A DNA stretch of 64,000 nt from Arthrobacter alpinus (GTDB taxonomy: Bacteria > Actinomycetota > Actinomycetes > Actinomycetales > Micrococcaceae), in NCBI RefSeq assembly GCF_900105965.1, contig NZ_FNTV01000001.1:62001-126000 (forward strand), given 5' to 3'. Positions 17,911 to 26,072 of this stretch are shown here, in pieces (the stretch's first letter is position 1; the number at the start of each line of letters is the position of its first letter). The position numbers and the translations under genes are program-made. The notes beneath the pieces are model-generated. The model ran no database searches, was not told the origin of the DNA, and saw nothing but the letters and a program-made list of their open reading frames with translations.

Positions 17911-19125
17911 TCAGTCCTTCTTGAGCGGGATGACCTTCATGGCACTGGTTTCGACGTTCTCGGCAAGGTTGTCATCTTCCTTGGCCGCTTCTTCGGCTAC
18001 GTCTGCCTCGTCGTCGACTTCCTTGGGTTCAGCGGCATGCACAATCTTGATGGCTGCCGTCTCCTCGGAAACAGGCTCGTCGGAGTCTGGCGCCTCGGGC
18101 ACGGGTGCAACGGAAACGGAGGAGCTCGTCGGGGCTTCGGCGGACTTGACGGGAGCCCCAGGTGCTGTCGGAACAACAGTCGGGACCACCGTGGCTTCAA
18201 CGCTGATGGGCTGCCCGCCGTGCTCGAGAATGTCCGCTTCCAAGGTCTTGAGCATGGACTCGGCGTCTTCGACCATGCGGGCGCTGTCGGCGGCATAACC
18301 CTTCACGAGCCACTGGGCCAGCGCAAATTCGGCGCTGAGCGCTGCACGCCGGAGCAGGTGCGGGTCCGGAGTCTCATGGCGGGCGGCCGCATAGGCCTGC
18401 ATCACTGTGTCAACAAAATCGGTGTCGTTGACGGCCACAAGCCAGGCAAAGTCATCGGCCGGGTCGCCAACGCGCAGATCCGTCCACCCGATGACGGCCG
18501 TGACCTTGTCATTCTCGATCAGAATATTGTCCTCGTGAAGATCGCCGTGGACAACGCAGGCGTTGAAACGCCAGAGAGTCACATCTTCCATGGCGTGTTC
18601 CCAACGGCGCAGCAGAGACGGCGGGATCTTGCCCGTGGTGGCCGACTGATCCAGTTCATTGAGCTTGCGCTGGCGGAACTCGTTGGCCGTGTAACTGGGC
18701 AGGTCAGAATTTGTGACAAGTTCCTGCGGCAGATCATGAATGGCGGCTATCGCGGCACCAATTTCCAACGCGAGTGCGGGCGTTCCAGAGGCGAGCCGCT
18801 CAACAGTTTGGGCCTTGCCGGTGATGTGCGAGTAAACAAAAGTAATGAGCTCGCCCTGGCGCACGGTTCCAGCCACGGACGGCAAAAGGAACGGCAGCTC
18901 GGCCCGGATTGCGGGGGAGAAGGCCCGCAAAACCTGGCGTTCGGTTTCGAGGCGAGTACTGGCCTCGGCATGGCGCGGCGACCGTACCCGCCACCGCCGG
19001 TTCTCCGCATCAACGAGCATGGCGGAGCAAAAATCGGCCGCATCATCTGGCTCTGGCGCAAACGCTGTGACATTAAGTCCGGGCACGGCGGCGCTGGCGA
19101 TCGCGGCCAATTCGATTGCAGTCAT
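17911..19125 (-). CDS. APH-family phosphotransferase (macrolide 2'-phosphotransferase-like)
   Basis: The 404-residue protein is an aminoglycoside/macrolide-type kinase. The Brenner motif is VVHGDLHEDNILI and the metal site reads VIGWTDLRVGDPADDFAWLV, with Gly instead of the usual Asp of IDW. The kinase domain covers about residues 1 to 305. The rest is a Pro/Ala/Glu-rich, probably disordered tail ending VIPLKKD. The start is set at 19125 because GGAGGGG lies seven bases upstream (MTAIELAAI); an open frame further upstream to 19728 lacks such a site. Its substrate may be a macrolide or an unrelated metabolite. Confidence 0.75.
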   Translation of the reverse strand: MTAIELAAIASAAVPGLNVTAFAPEPDDAADFCSAMLVDAENRRWRVRSPRHAEASTRLETERQVLRAFSPAIRAELPFLLPSVAGTVRQGELITFVYSHITGKAQTVERLASGTPALALEIGAAIAAIHDLPQELVTNSDLPSYTANEFRQRKLNELDQSATTGKIPPSLLRRWEHAMEDVTLWRFNACVVHGDLHEDNILIENDKVTAVIGWTDLRVGDPADDFAWLVAVNDTDFVDTVMQAYAAARHETPDPHLLRRAALSAEFALAQWLVKGYAADSARMVEDAESMLKTLEADILEHGGQPISVEATVVPTVVPTAPGAPVKSAEAPTSSSVSVAPVPEAPDSDEPVSEETAAIKIVHAAEPKEVDDEADVAEEAAKEDDNLAENVETSAMKVIPLKKD

Positions 19126-19311
19126 TCGTCTCACCCCTCCACCGTAGAACGCTAATGGACCATCCCCCCGCCGTTGGGGCGGCGAGTCGCAAGAACTCAT
19201 TGCGGCAGATCGGTAACAATTGCGCCGTGGCCCACGTTTTGCCGGAAGAAGTTGTCCACAATCACGCCCGCCCGAATGTAAAAATTCGTCCCCGATGCGT
19301 ACGGTAGAAAC
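19126..19311. promoter_or_regulatory. Divergent promoter region, phosphotransferase / nudC
   Basis: These 186 bases separate divergent genes, so at least two promoters must lie here. A possible nudC promoter is TTGTCC (19253-19258) with TGTAAA about 19 bases on. It is weak, and nothing else is clear except the strong Shine-Dalgarno of the minus-strand gene. Confidence 0.3.
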
Positions 19312-20289
19312 ATGACCATTCCCAGCCCGTCCCCCGAAACCCTGCTCGATCGCCAGTGCGAACAACGCAGCGAACCGGGGTATCTGGAGGCGGTGTTGAA
19401 ATCCGCTGCCCGCCGCGTGGTGGTCTTCCACCGCGGCAAGGCCCTCATGGACGCAGGCTCGCTGGGCTACTTGGATCCCGCAGCGCTCCCGGCGGAGCCG
19501 CTGGCAGGGACCACACATGTCTACTTGGCCAAGGCTCTTGCCGGCCACGGCCTCCCCAACGGCACTGACCTTGTCCTGCAGGTTCTTCCGTACGACGCCG
19601 GAGACCTCGCCTGGGTGCCCACCGGCGCCGATTTTGCGGGGTACCGTGACGTCGCCAGCACCTTGAATGCCGGTGATGTTGAGGTGTTCATAGAAGCGCA
19701 GGCGGTGGCCAATTGGCACGCAACGCATGCTTTTTGCCCACGCTGCGGCGGCCCCACCGAGTCATTGTGCGCCGGCTGGATGCGCCGCTGCGACAAGGAC
19801 GGCTCGGAACATTTCCCGCGCACGGACCCCGCCGTGATCGTGGCCATTGTGGGTCCTGATGACAAGATTTTGTTGGCCAACAACTTCGCATGGGAGCCCA
19901 ACAAGTACTCCACAGTGGCCGGGTTTGTTGAAGCGGGGGAGAGCGGCGAGCGGGCCGCCGTGCGTGAGATCGCCGAAGAGGTTGGTGTTGTGCTGGACTC
20001 GCTGAGCTATGTGGGCTCCCAGGCATGGCCGTTCCCGCGCTCCCTGATGCTGGGGTTCATGGGTTACACGAAATCCAGCGCATCGACCCCCGACAACGTT
20101 GAAGTTAGGGCTACCCGCTGGTTTAGCCGCGAAGAGTTGCAGGCAGAAGTCCTCAACGGCAATGCCGGCATTCCGGGCAGGCTCTCCATTGCCCGCGAGC
20201 TCGTTGAGCGCTGGTATGGCGGGTGCATCAACGAACCCGGTGACGCGGTGGACGCCGCTGAACTTGTTGCCCCAGGTGCCACCTTATGA
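19312..20289 (+). CDS. nudC: NAD(+) diphosphatase / NAD-decapping Nudix hydrolase
   Basis: It splits NAD(H) to NMN(H) and AMP and, in the NudC family, removes NAD caps from RNA. The 325-residue protein has a zinc ribbon (C142, C145, C160, with C153 or H167 as a fourth ligand), a complete Nudix box at about 204-226 (GFVEAGESGERAAVREIAEEVG) shown here by key residues R218, E219, E222 and E223, and the NudC hallmark SQAWPFPRS after it. The stop overlaps the uvrD2 start by four bases, the same order as in mycobacteria. Confidence 0.94.
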   Translation: MTIPSPSPETLLDRQCEQRSEPGYLEAVLKSAARRVVVFHRGKALMDAGSLGYLDPAALPAEPLAGTTHVYLAKALAGHGLPNGTDLVLQVLPYDAGDLAWVPTGADFAGYRDVASTLNAGDVEVFIEAQAVANWHATHAFCPRCGGPTESLCAGWMRRCDKDGSEHFPRTDPAVIVAIVGPDDKILLANNFAWEPNKYSTVAGFVEAGESGERAAVREIAEEVGVVLDSLSYVGSQAWPFPRSLMLGFMGYTKSSASTPDNVEVRATRWFSREELQAEVLNGNAGIPGRLSIARELVERWYGGCINEPGDAVDAAELVAPGATL

Positions 20290-22433
20290 GTTTTGACCCA
20301 CAGCAATCCGGACTGCCCGTCATGGATGAACGCACTGCGGAAGAACGCATCCTCGCCGGTCTCGATGACGAACAGCGCACAGTAGCAACCACACTCAACG
20401 GTCCACTGTGCGTCTTGGCTGGCGCCGGAACAGGCAAAACCCGAGCCATTACACACCGCATTGCCTATGGCGTCCACACCGGCGTGTACAACCCCAACCG
20501 CCTGTTGGCTGTGACCTTTACGGCACGCGCCGCAGCCGAGATGCGCACCCGTCTGCGGGATCTGGGCGTGGGCACCGTCCAGGCCCGCACCTTCCACGCG
20601 GCCGCCCTGCGGCAGCTGCAGTATTTCTGGCCGCACGCCGTCGGCGGTCAGCTCCCGGGCTTGCTCGATTACAAGGCACAGATCATTGCCGAGGCCGCCC
20701 GCCGTCTGCGTCTGCCCACCGATCGCGCCGCCATTCGTGATCTCGCCGCCGAAATCGAATGGGCCAAGGTGTCCATGCTGACGCCCGAGACGTACCTCCT
20801 CAAGGCCGAGGACCGCGGCGAACCCGGCGGTTTGGACAAGGTGGCCGTGGGTCGGTTGTTCCAGGCCTATGAGGACGTCAAAGCCGATCGAAACTTGATC
20901 GACTTTGAGGACGTCTTGCTCATCACGGTGGGCATCCTGCAGGAAGACCCGCGGGTAGCCGCCACCGTGCGCGACCAGTACCGGCATTTTGTGGTTGATG
21001 AGTACCAGGATGTTTCCCCGCTCCAGCAGCGCATGCTTGATTTATGGCTGGGCGGGCGTGATGAGCTGTGCGTTGTGGGCGATGCCAGCCAGACCATTTA
21101 CTCCTTCACCGGGGCAACTCCGCGGCACCTGCTGGACTTCCCGAAACGTTTCCCCGAAGCGAATGTGGTGAAGCTGGTGCGGGACTACCGTTCCACGCCG
21201 CAGGTGGTTGGGCTCGCCAACTCCTTGCTGGGCAACCGGCGCAGTGGCGGCCTAACGGCCGATGCTCTCTGGTCAAAACCCTTGGAATTGGTGGCTCAAC
21301 GACCTACCGGACCCAGCGCAGAGTTCCTTGAATGCAGCGACGATGAGGCCGAAGCCGCGGCGGTTGCAACCCGCATCAAGGCGCTCATTGGCAACGGCAC
21401 CAAGGCCAGCGAAATCGCCGTGCTCTTTAGAACCAACGGGCAGTCCGAAGCCTATGAGCAGGCATTGACAGCCACTAATATTGGCTACCAGCTCCGCGGC
21501 GGTGAACGCTTCTTTGCCCGCAAGGAAGTTCGCGATGCCATGTTGCAATTGCGGGCAGCCTCCAGGGCGGCCGACGACGAGCCGCTGGGACAGCTGGTCC
21601 GCGCCGTACTGCACAACCTGGGGTACCAGGAATGGGCGCCCAAGACCGGTGGTGCTGTGCGCGAACGGTGGGAATCGCTCTCCGCCATTGTTGCCCTGGC
21701 CGATGAATTGGCGGTTTCCAGGAGCACCCCGGAGCACACATTCACAATCATTGACTTTGTCGCCGAACTTCAAGACCGGGCAACCGCCCAGCATGCGCCC
21801 ACGGTTCAAGGCGTCACACTCGCGTCCCTGCACTCGGCCAAGGGTCTTGAATGGGATGCCGTGTTCCTGGTCGGGTTGAGCGAGGGGCTCATGCCCATTT
21901 CCTTCGCCGACACCCCCGAGACCGTGGATGAAGAACGCAGGCTGCTCTACGTGGGAATCACCCGAGCGCGCGAATTCTTGAATTTCTCCTGGTCCACCGC
22001 CCGCACGCCCGGTGGCCGCGCCAACCGCAGGCCGTCGCGGTTCCTTGACGGGCTCCGCCCCAATACTTCCGCCGGCGCACCGGCGGAGGCTCGACTTTCA
22101 GGCGCCCGGAAGTCCCGCAAGCCCGTTGGCCCCTCCGTCTGCAGGGTCTGCAGAAAGATCCTCAATACGGGAGCCGAACGCAAGGTTGGCCGTTGCCCCG
22201 ACTGCCCGCCCGGCTACGATGAGGCTGTTTTTGAGCAGCTTCGCGAATGGCGGCTGGGGGAGTCCACGAGCGCCTCGGTGCCGGCTTTTGTTGTCTTTAC
22301 CGATGCAACACTCATGGCCATTGCAGAGGCTGCCCCGCAGGATCTTGACGAACTCGCGGCCCTGCCCGGAGTGGGCCCGTCCAAGCTGGAACGCTACGGA
22401 GAAGCCGTCTTGGATATTGTGGCGAACGGCTGA
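20286..22433 (+). CDS. uvrD2: ATP-dependent DNA helicase UvrD2
   Basis: This is an SF1A helicase of the actinobacterial UvrD2 type. The 715-residue protein has Walker A LAGAGTGKT (K51), TFTARAAAEM, VVDEYQDVSP (D238, E239) and LYVGITRAREFL. The C-terminus has the tetracysteine module C619, C622, C637, C640 (CRVC and CPDC) and then an HRDC domain (about 655-715, LAALPGVGPSKLERYG). That architecture separates it from UvrD1/PcrA. It is coupled to nudC by ATGA, and its last 40 bases overlap the end of the convergent E1-like gene. Confidence 0.93.
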   Translation: MSFDPQQSGLPVMDERTAEERILAGLDDEQRTVATTLNGPLCVLAGAGTGKTRAITHRIAYGVHTGVYNPNRLLAVTFTARAAAEMRTRLRDLGVGTVQARTFHAAALRQLQYFWPHAVGGQLPGLLDYKAQIIAEAARRLRLPTDRAAIRDLAAEIEWAKVSMLTPETYLLKAEDRGEPGGLDKVAVGRLFQAYEDVKADRNLIDFEDVLLITVGILQEDPRVAATVRDQYRHFVVDEYQDVSPLQQRMLDLWLGGRDELCVVGDASQTIYSFTGATPRHLLDFPKRFPEANVVKLVRDYRSTPQVVGLANSLLGNRRSGGLTADALWSKPLELVAQRPTGPSAEFLECSDDEAEAAAVATRIKALIGNGTKASEIAVLFRTNGQSEAYEQALTATNIGYQLRGGERFFARKEVRDAMLQLRAASRAADDEPLGQLVRAVLHNLGYQEWAPKTGGAVRERWESLSAIVALADELAVSRSTPEHTFTIIDFVAELQDRATAQHAPTVQGVTLASLHSAKGLEWDAVFLVGLSEGLMPISFADTPETVDEERRLLYVGITRAREFLNFSWSTARTPGGRANRRPSRFLDGLRPNTSAGAPAEARLSGARKSRKPVGPSVCRVCRKILNTGAERKVGRCPDCPPGYDEAVFEQLREWRLGESTSASVPAFVVFTDATLMAIAEAAPQDLDELAALPGVGPSKLERYGEAVLDIVANG

Positions 22434-23467
22434 TTTTGCCATTGGCAGCCACATCCCGGATGCGTGGTGAATTCCTGCCGCGTCCACCGGCCATTTTCGG
22501 GGTGGAAGGTCATGACTGCCGAGTAGGACCCCGGCTGGTTGACGGCGTCCAGAAACAAGAGGGCGTGCGTTGCTGCCATGCCCGCCAGTGTTGTTGCCAA
22601 GGCAATGTTTTCCAACAACCCTGGGTGCCGGCCCGGCATGACCGGAGAGACCTGCCCGTCCTGCCACGCGGTGGTGGCCACTCCACGGTGATGATCCACG
22701 CACTCGGCACATGCCGTTTCACCCGGGATGACGAGGGGACCCAGCATTCCGTCTTGTTCCCGAATGACCACAAAAAGGTGCGGCCGTTCCGCAGCAACAA
22801 AGCGGGCAACGGTGTTGGCCGCGACAACGTCGTGGCCCGTCACGATTGCCAGGTCAAGGCAACGAAGATCTGGGCCGCCCTGTCCGCCGTCGTGCAAGAT
22901 GTGAGCATTGCAGCCCGGATCGATGCGCAAGAGCCGACGCCGGACGGCCACCGAACGGGCAAGGCCTAGATCGCTGAGCTTGAATGAGCCCGGCCCCACA
23001 TCACTGGGGCATACCGGGCGATCATCTTCAAGCAGCATTGTCCCCACCCCTGCGCCCACCAGGACACCGGCCAGGGCTGAACCGGTGCGCCCCAACCCCA
23101 CCAGATGAACCACGGCGTGCTCGCGGCGGTTCATGAGGGTTTTGCAGGGTTGCTGGTGGAGGCCCAGAAGCGAAGCATGCTCAGGCAGAAGCCGCTCGGC
23201 ACGGAATCCTTCGGCATGTAATTCCGCATCACTAAAGAGATGACTGGCAAGTGCGGCGCACAACTCGTGGGCCCGCGGCGCCTCCACCCCCAGTTCTTCG
23301 GCGCGTTTGAACACCAAGGAATCGGTGATTCCTTGGCGAAGCGCGTCCAGGAAGGCCACTTCACAGCCCTGCAGGCCTGCAAGGACCATTCCCCCGGGGC
23401 CAAGCCCAATCTGGACAGTGTCAGCGCCGAGGCGAACCATCCGAAGCCCCGGATTGATGGTGGTCAT
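22394..23467 (-). CDS. E1/ThiF-like adenylyltransferase-fold protein, orphan
   Basis: The 357-residue protein has a ThiF-type Rossmann segment (VHLVGLGRTGSALAGVLVGAG, residues about 121-140) followed by LLEDDRP. A probable structural zinc site is formed by C253, C256 (CAEC) and C339, C341 (HPGCGC). The Asn/Arg/Gln that follow the acidic residue in active E1 enzymes are absent (VCPSDVGPG instead), so activation of a ubiquitin-like partner is doubtful. The first 110 residues may be a peptide-binding wing as in azol(in)e-type cyclodehydratase partners, but no precursor peptide or YcaO gene is nearby. The start at 23467 has GGAGG five bases upstream. Function unknown. Confidence 0.7.
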   Translation of the reverse strand: MTTINPGLRMVRLGADTVQIGLGPGGMVLAGLQGCEVAFLDALRQGITDSLVFKRAEELGVEAPRAHELCAALASHLFSDAELHAEGFRAERLLPEHASLLGLHQQPCKTLMNRREHAVVHLVGLGRTGSALAGVLVGAGVGTMLLEDDRPVCPSDVGPGSFKLSDLGLARSVAVRRRLLRIDPGCNAHILHDGGQGGPDLRCLDLAIVTGHDVVAANTVARFVAAERPHLFVVIREQDGMLGPLVIPGETACAECVDHHRGVATTAWQDGQVSPVMPGRHPGLLENIALATTLAGMAATHALLFLDAVNQPGSYSAVMTFHPENGRWTRQEFTTHPGCGCQWQNQPFATISKTASP

Positions 23468-23582
23468 GACGCCCTCCTGCAACTTCAAGCCTTCATGGTT
23501 TTTAGTTTCTGTTCCGATCTTGGCACTTAAGGCCCGAGCGCGTGCGAAGTTATCCACAGCCCGCCCCGGAGGATTCGAAACC

Positions 23583-24257
23583 GTGACGATGAGGTTGTAC
23601 CGTCGAAGCATGGCAGCACGAACAGCACCGCGTCCTAAAACCATCGGCCGGGGAACGCCCGGGCCCCCGGGGGACTCCGTCTCCGTCCACACGCTCAGCA
23701 ACGGGGAAGCGGTTGTTGTCCGGCGAACCACCCGGCGCAAAAGTGGGTTGTCCGCCTTTTGGGAAAACGGACAGGCCGTGATCGCCGTGCCGGCACGTTT
23801 GAGCCTTGAGGACGAAGGATACTGGGTGCCGCTCATGGTGGCCAAGCTCGAGCAGAAAGCCCGGGCAAACAAGGGCCGTCGCCAGCTTCCCGCCAGCAAT
23901 GCCGCGCTCATGGAACGGGCCACGTTCTTGTCTGCGAAGTTTCTGGGGTCCCGGGCCGTTCCTGAATCGGTGCGCTGGGTCACCAATCAAAACACCCGAT
24001 GGGGGTCAGCCACGCCGGCTCGCAAATCCATCAGGATCTCCCACCATGTCCAGGGCATGCCCGAATGGGTGCTAGACTACGTCCTCCTGCACGAGCTGTC
24101 CCACCTGATCCACCCAGACCACAGCCCCGCGTTCTGGGCCGAGATGGATGGATACCCGCAGTTGGAACGGGCCAAGGCGTTTCTGGAGGGGGCCGCTTTT
24201 GCCGCCGCCCGGGACTTCAGCGGCGCCAATGATGCTGACGACATCGATTCGGAGTAG
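23583..24257 (+). CDS. YgjP-type (DUF45/M48-like) zinc metallopeptidase
   Basis: The 224-residue protein has the family's C-terminal core: NTRWGS followed by HELSHLIHPDHSPAFW, giving zinc ligands H170, H174, H180 and catalytic E171 (numbered from GTG at 23583). The Arg/Pro-rich N-terminus is probably flexible. GGAGG at 23568-23572 is ten bases before the GTG at 23583; the ATG at 23589 is the alternative. No signal peptide or membrane segment is seen, so it should act in the cytosol. It is divergent from the E1-like gene, with 115 bases between starts. Substrate unknown. Confidence 0.8.
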   Translation: MTMRLYRRSMAARTAPRPKTIGRGTPGPPGDSVSVHTLSNGEAVVVRRTTRRKSGLSAFWENGQAVIAVPARLSLEDEGYWVPLMVAKLEQKARANKGRRQLPASNAALMERATFLSAKFLGSRAVPESVRWVTNQNTRWGSATPARKSIRISHHVQGMPEWVLDYVLLHELSHLIHPDHSPAFWAEMDGYPQLERAKAFLEGAAFAAARDFSGANDADDIDSE

Positions 24258-24288
24258 GCAACAGCAGGAGCCTATGGGCCAAGGAAAA

Positions 24289-24349
24289 CGGCGGCCGGTT
24301 CTCCTAAGCGCGGTGGTGGACCACCTGCACTGGAGAAAACCGGCCGCCG
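24289..24349. terminator. Bidirectional hairpin between zincin and DUF2342 genes
   Basis: Arms 24289-24300 (CGGCGGCCGGTT) and 24338-24349 pair over 12 bases, extended by CTCC/GGAG across a two-base bulge. The 37-base loop holds a smaller GGTGG/CCACC hairpin. It lies between two convergent genes. Confidence 0.6.
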
Positions 24350-24380
24350 GGGCGTGAATCGTTAGGCGTGAAACGTGGGA

Positions 24381-25799
24381 TTACTTCGAGGTGTTTTCGG
24401 GCCCGCCGTCATCCGGTGCGCCGTCGGTCTCGTCCTTCGAAGCGTCGTCTTCGGCAGCGAAGTCCTCAAAGCCGCCGTCGAGCAACTTTGCCAGGGCCGC
24501 GTCAACGTCCGATTCGGAGGCGTCCTCGGCGCTGCGTCGGGCGCTGAAGCCTGCGGCATCGTCGAGATCGGCAGAGGTGGGCAGGAGGTCCGGGTGGGCC
24601 CAGATGGCGTCACGTTCGGCAATGCCGCGCTGCTCCTTCAAGGACGCCCAGAGGGCTGCGGCCTCGCGAAGCCTGCGGGGGCGTAATTCCAAGCCAACAA
24701 GCGAACCAAATGCGTGCTCGGCGGGTCCGCCCGTGGCCCGACGGCGTCGGATGGTTTCGCGGATGGCTCCGGCGGAGGGCAGGTTCGCTGCCGCCGCAAA
24801 GCTGATCTCGTCAACCCAGCCTTCAACAAGGGCCAGGGCCGTTTCAAGCTTCGCCAGGGCCGCGTCTTGTTCGGGCGTGCGGGCGGGCATAAAGACGCCC
24901 TCGGACAGCGCAGCCTGCATGGCCTCGGGGTTGGAAGGATCCAGATTGTGGGCCAGGTCCTCGATCCGCGACATGTCGATGTGGATGCCGCGAGCATACG
25001 ATTCGATGGCCCCGAGGAGGTGACCGCGCAACCACGGAACCTGCACAAAGAGGCGCGCGTGGGCGGCCTCGCGCAGGGCCAGGAACAACCGGATTTCCTC
25101 TTCGGGAACCTCAAGCCCCTCACCGAATTCCTTGATGTTCGTGGGCAATAGCGCCATCTGAAGATCGGCCAGCGGGATACCGATGTCGGTGGAACCAACA
25201 ACTTCCTTGGCCAAGGCGCCAACGGCCTGACCCAGCTGGAGGCCAAAGAGCGCCCCACCCATGTTGGTCATCATGTTGGCGGCATCGCCCACCATGTTCT
25301 TCATTTCTTCGGGCAACTGCTCATTCATGGCCTTGGAGATGGCAAAGGCGATGCTGTTCGCGACCGGCTCCGTCAAGCGCTGCCACGTGCCCAGGGTTTC
25401 CTCAACCCATTCGGCGCGCGACCAGGCCCGGCCAATGATGGCGGTCGGGGCAAGATCGGTGAACGGATCCAACCACATTTCGGCCAAACGCAGGGCCTCA
25501 TCGATGGTCTGCTGCTGTGCCGGGGACACGGAAGGGTCATCCCCGGCCGCAGCCTTGCGGGCGGCATCCCGGGCCAGCTCCCAGTTCACCGGTGTGTCCG
25601 AGGAACCACTCATCATGGCCTGAACCTGGGAAAACATTTGCGCCAGCACGTTGGGGTCCGAAGGCAGTCCGGCAGCCTTGGCCAGTTCTGCAGGGTCAAA
25701 ACCTTCCATGCCCTGGCCACCCAAAAGGTTTGCAAGCATTTCCTGCAGCGGGTCCTTGGGGGTGTCGTCGTCGTCGTTATTGGCTGGTGTGGATGACAT
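24381..25799 (-). CDS. DUF2342 zincin-like protein
   Basis: The 472-residue protein belongs to the actinobacterial DUF2342 family, classed as zincin-like metallopeptidase. The signature segment is ALREAAHARLFVQVPWL (about 241-257), where E244 and H247 give a reversed zinc motif rather than HExxH. An Asp-rich start (NNDDDDTPKDP) and a long acidic C-terminal tail flank the domain. Start at 25799 follows AAGGAA. No signal peptide or transmembrane helix is seen. It is divergent from the Lon-like PDZ protease, the same order as in mycobacteria. Protease activity has not been read from the sequence. Confidence 0.8.
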   Translation of the reverse strand: MSSTPANNDDDDTPKDPLQEMLANLLGGQGMEGFDPAELAKAAGLPSDPNVLAQMFSQVQAMMSGSSDTPVNWELARDAARKAAAGDDPSVSPAQQQTIDEALRLAEMWLDPFTDLAPTAIIGRAWSRAEWVEETLGTWQRLTEPVANSIAFAISKAMNEQLPEEMKNMVGDAANMMTNMGGALFGLQLGQAVGALAKEVVGSTDIGIPLADLQMALLPTNIKEFGEGLEVPEEEIRLFLALREAAHARLFVQVPWLRGHLLGAIESYARGIHIDMSRIEDLAHNLDPSNPEAMQAALSEGVFMPARTPEQDAALAKLETALALVEGWVDEISFAAAANLPSAGAIRETIRRRRATGGPAEHAFGSLVGLELRPRRLREAAALWASLKEQRGIAERDAIWAHPDLLPTSADLDDAAGFSARRSAEDASESDVDAALAKLLDGGFEDFAAEDDASKDETDGAPDDGGPENTSK

Positions 25800-26072
25800 G
25801 ATGGCCCGTTCCTTGGCGTTGACGCTGAATGACTTCACGTTACCGCCGTCGTTGTGACTTGTCGCCCCATGGGTGCCCACTGTTCGCTACAGGCAAAGGG
25901 AGCCGCAACCGCGCCGCACCGATGGAGGGAAACTGCCCAGATTCAGTGTCAACTCCCAGCACTGGCTCACGCGCCGCACACAATCACAGCGTAGGCTTAG
26001 GGTCCGGTGCCCGTTTTTAAGCGGAAGCACCGGACAGGCCCGGGAATACGGAAAACTGGAGAGGTCACAGCG
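25800..26072. promoter_or_regulatory. Divergent promoter and leader region, DUF2342 / Lon-like protease
   Basis: These 273 bases carry promoters for both divergent genes. A hairpin with perfect 9-base arms (GTCCGGTGC at 26002-26010 and GCACCGGAC at 26027-26035) lies in the probable leader of the protease gene, 37 bases before its start. Promoter boxes are not clear enough to place. Confidence 0.4.

Noticed and set aside
19126..19728. A longer N-terminus for the phosphotransferase
   Set aside because: The extension overlaps nudC and lacks a ribosome-binding site, while ATG 19125 has an excellent one.
23307..23582. An extended N-terminus for the YgjP-type zincin
   Set aside because: It would lie antisense to the E1-like gene's start and has composition unlike the peptidase.
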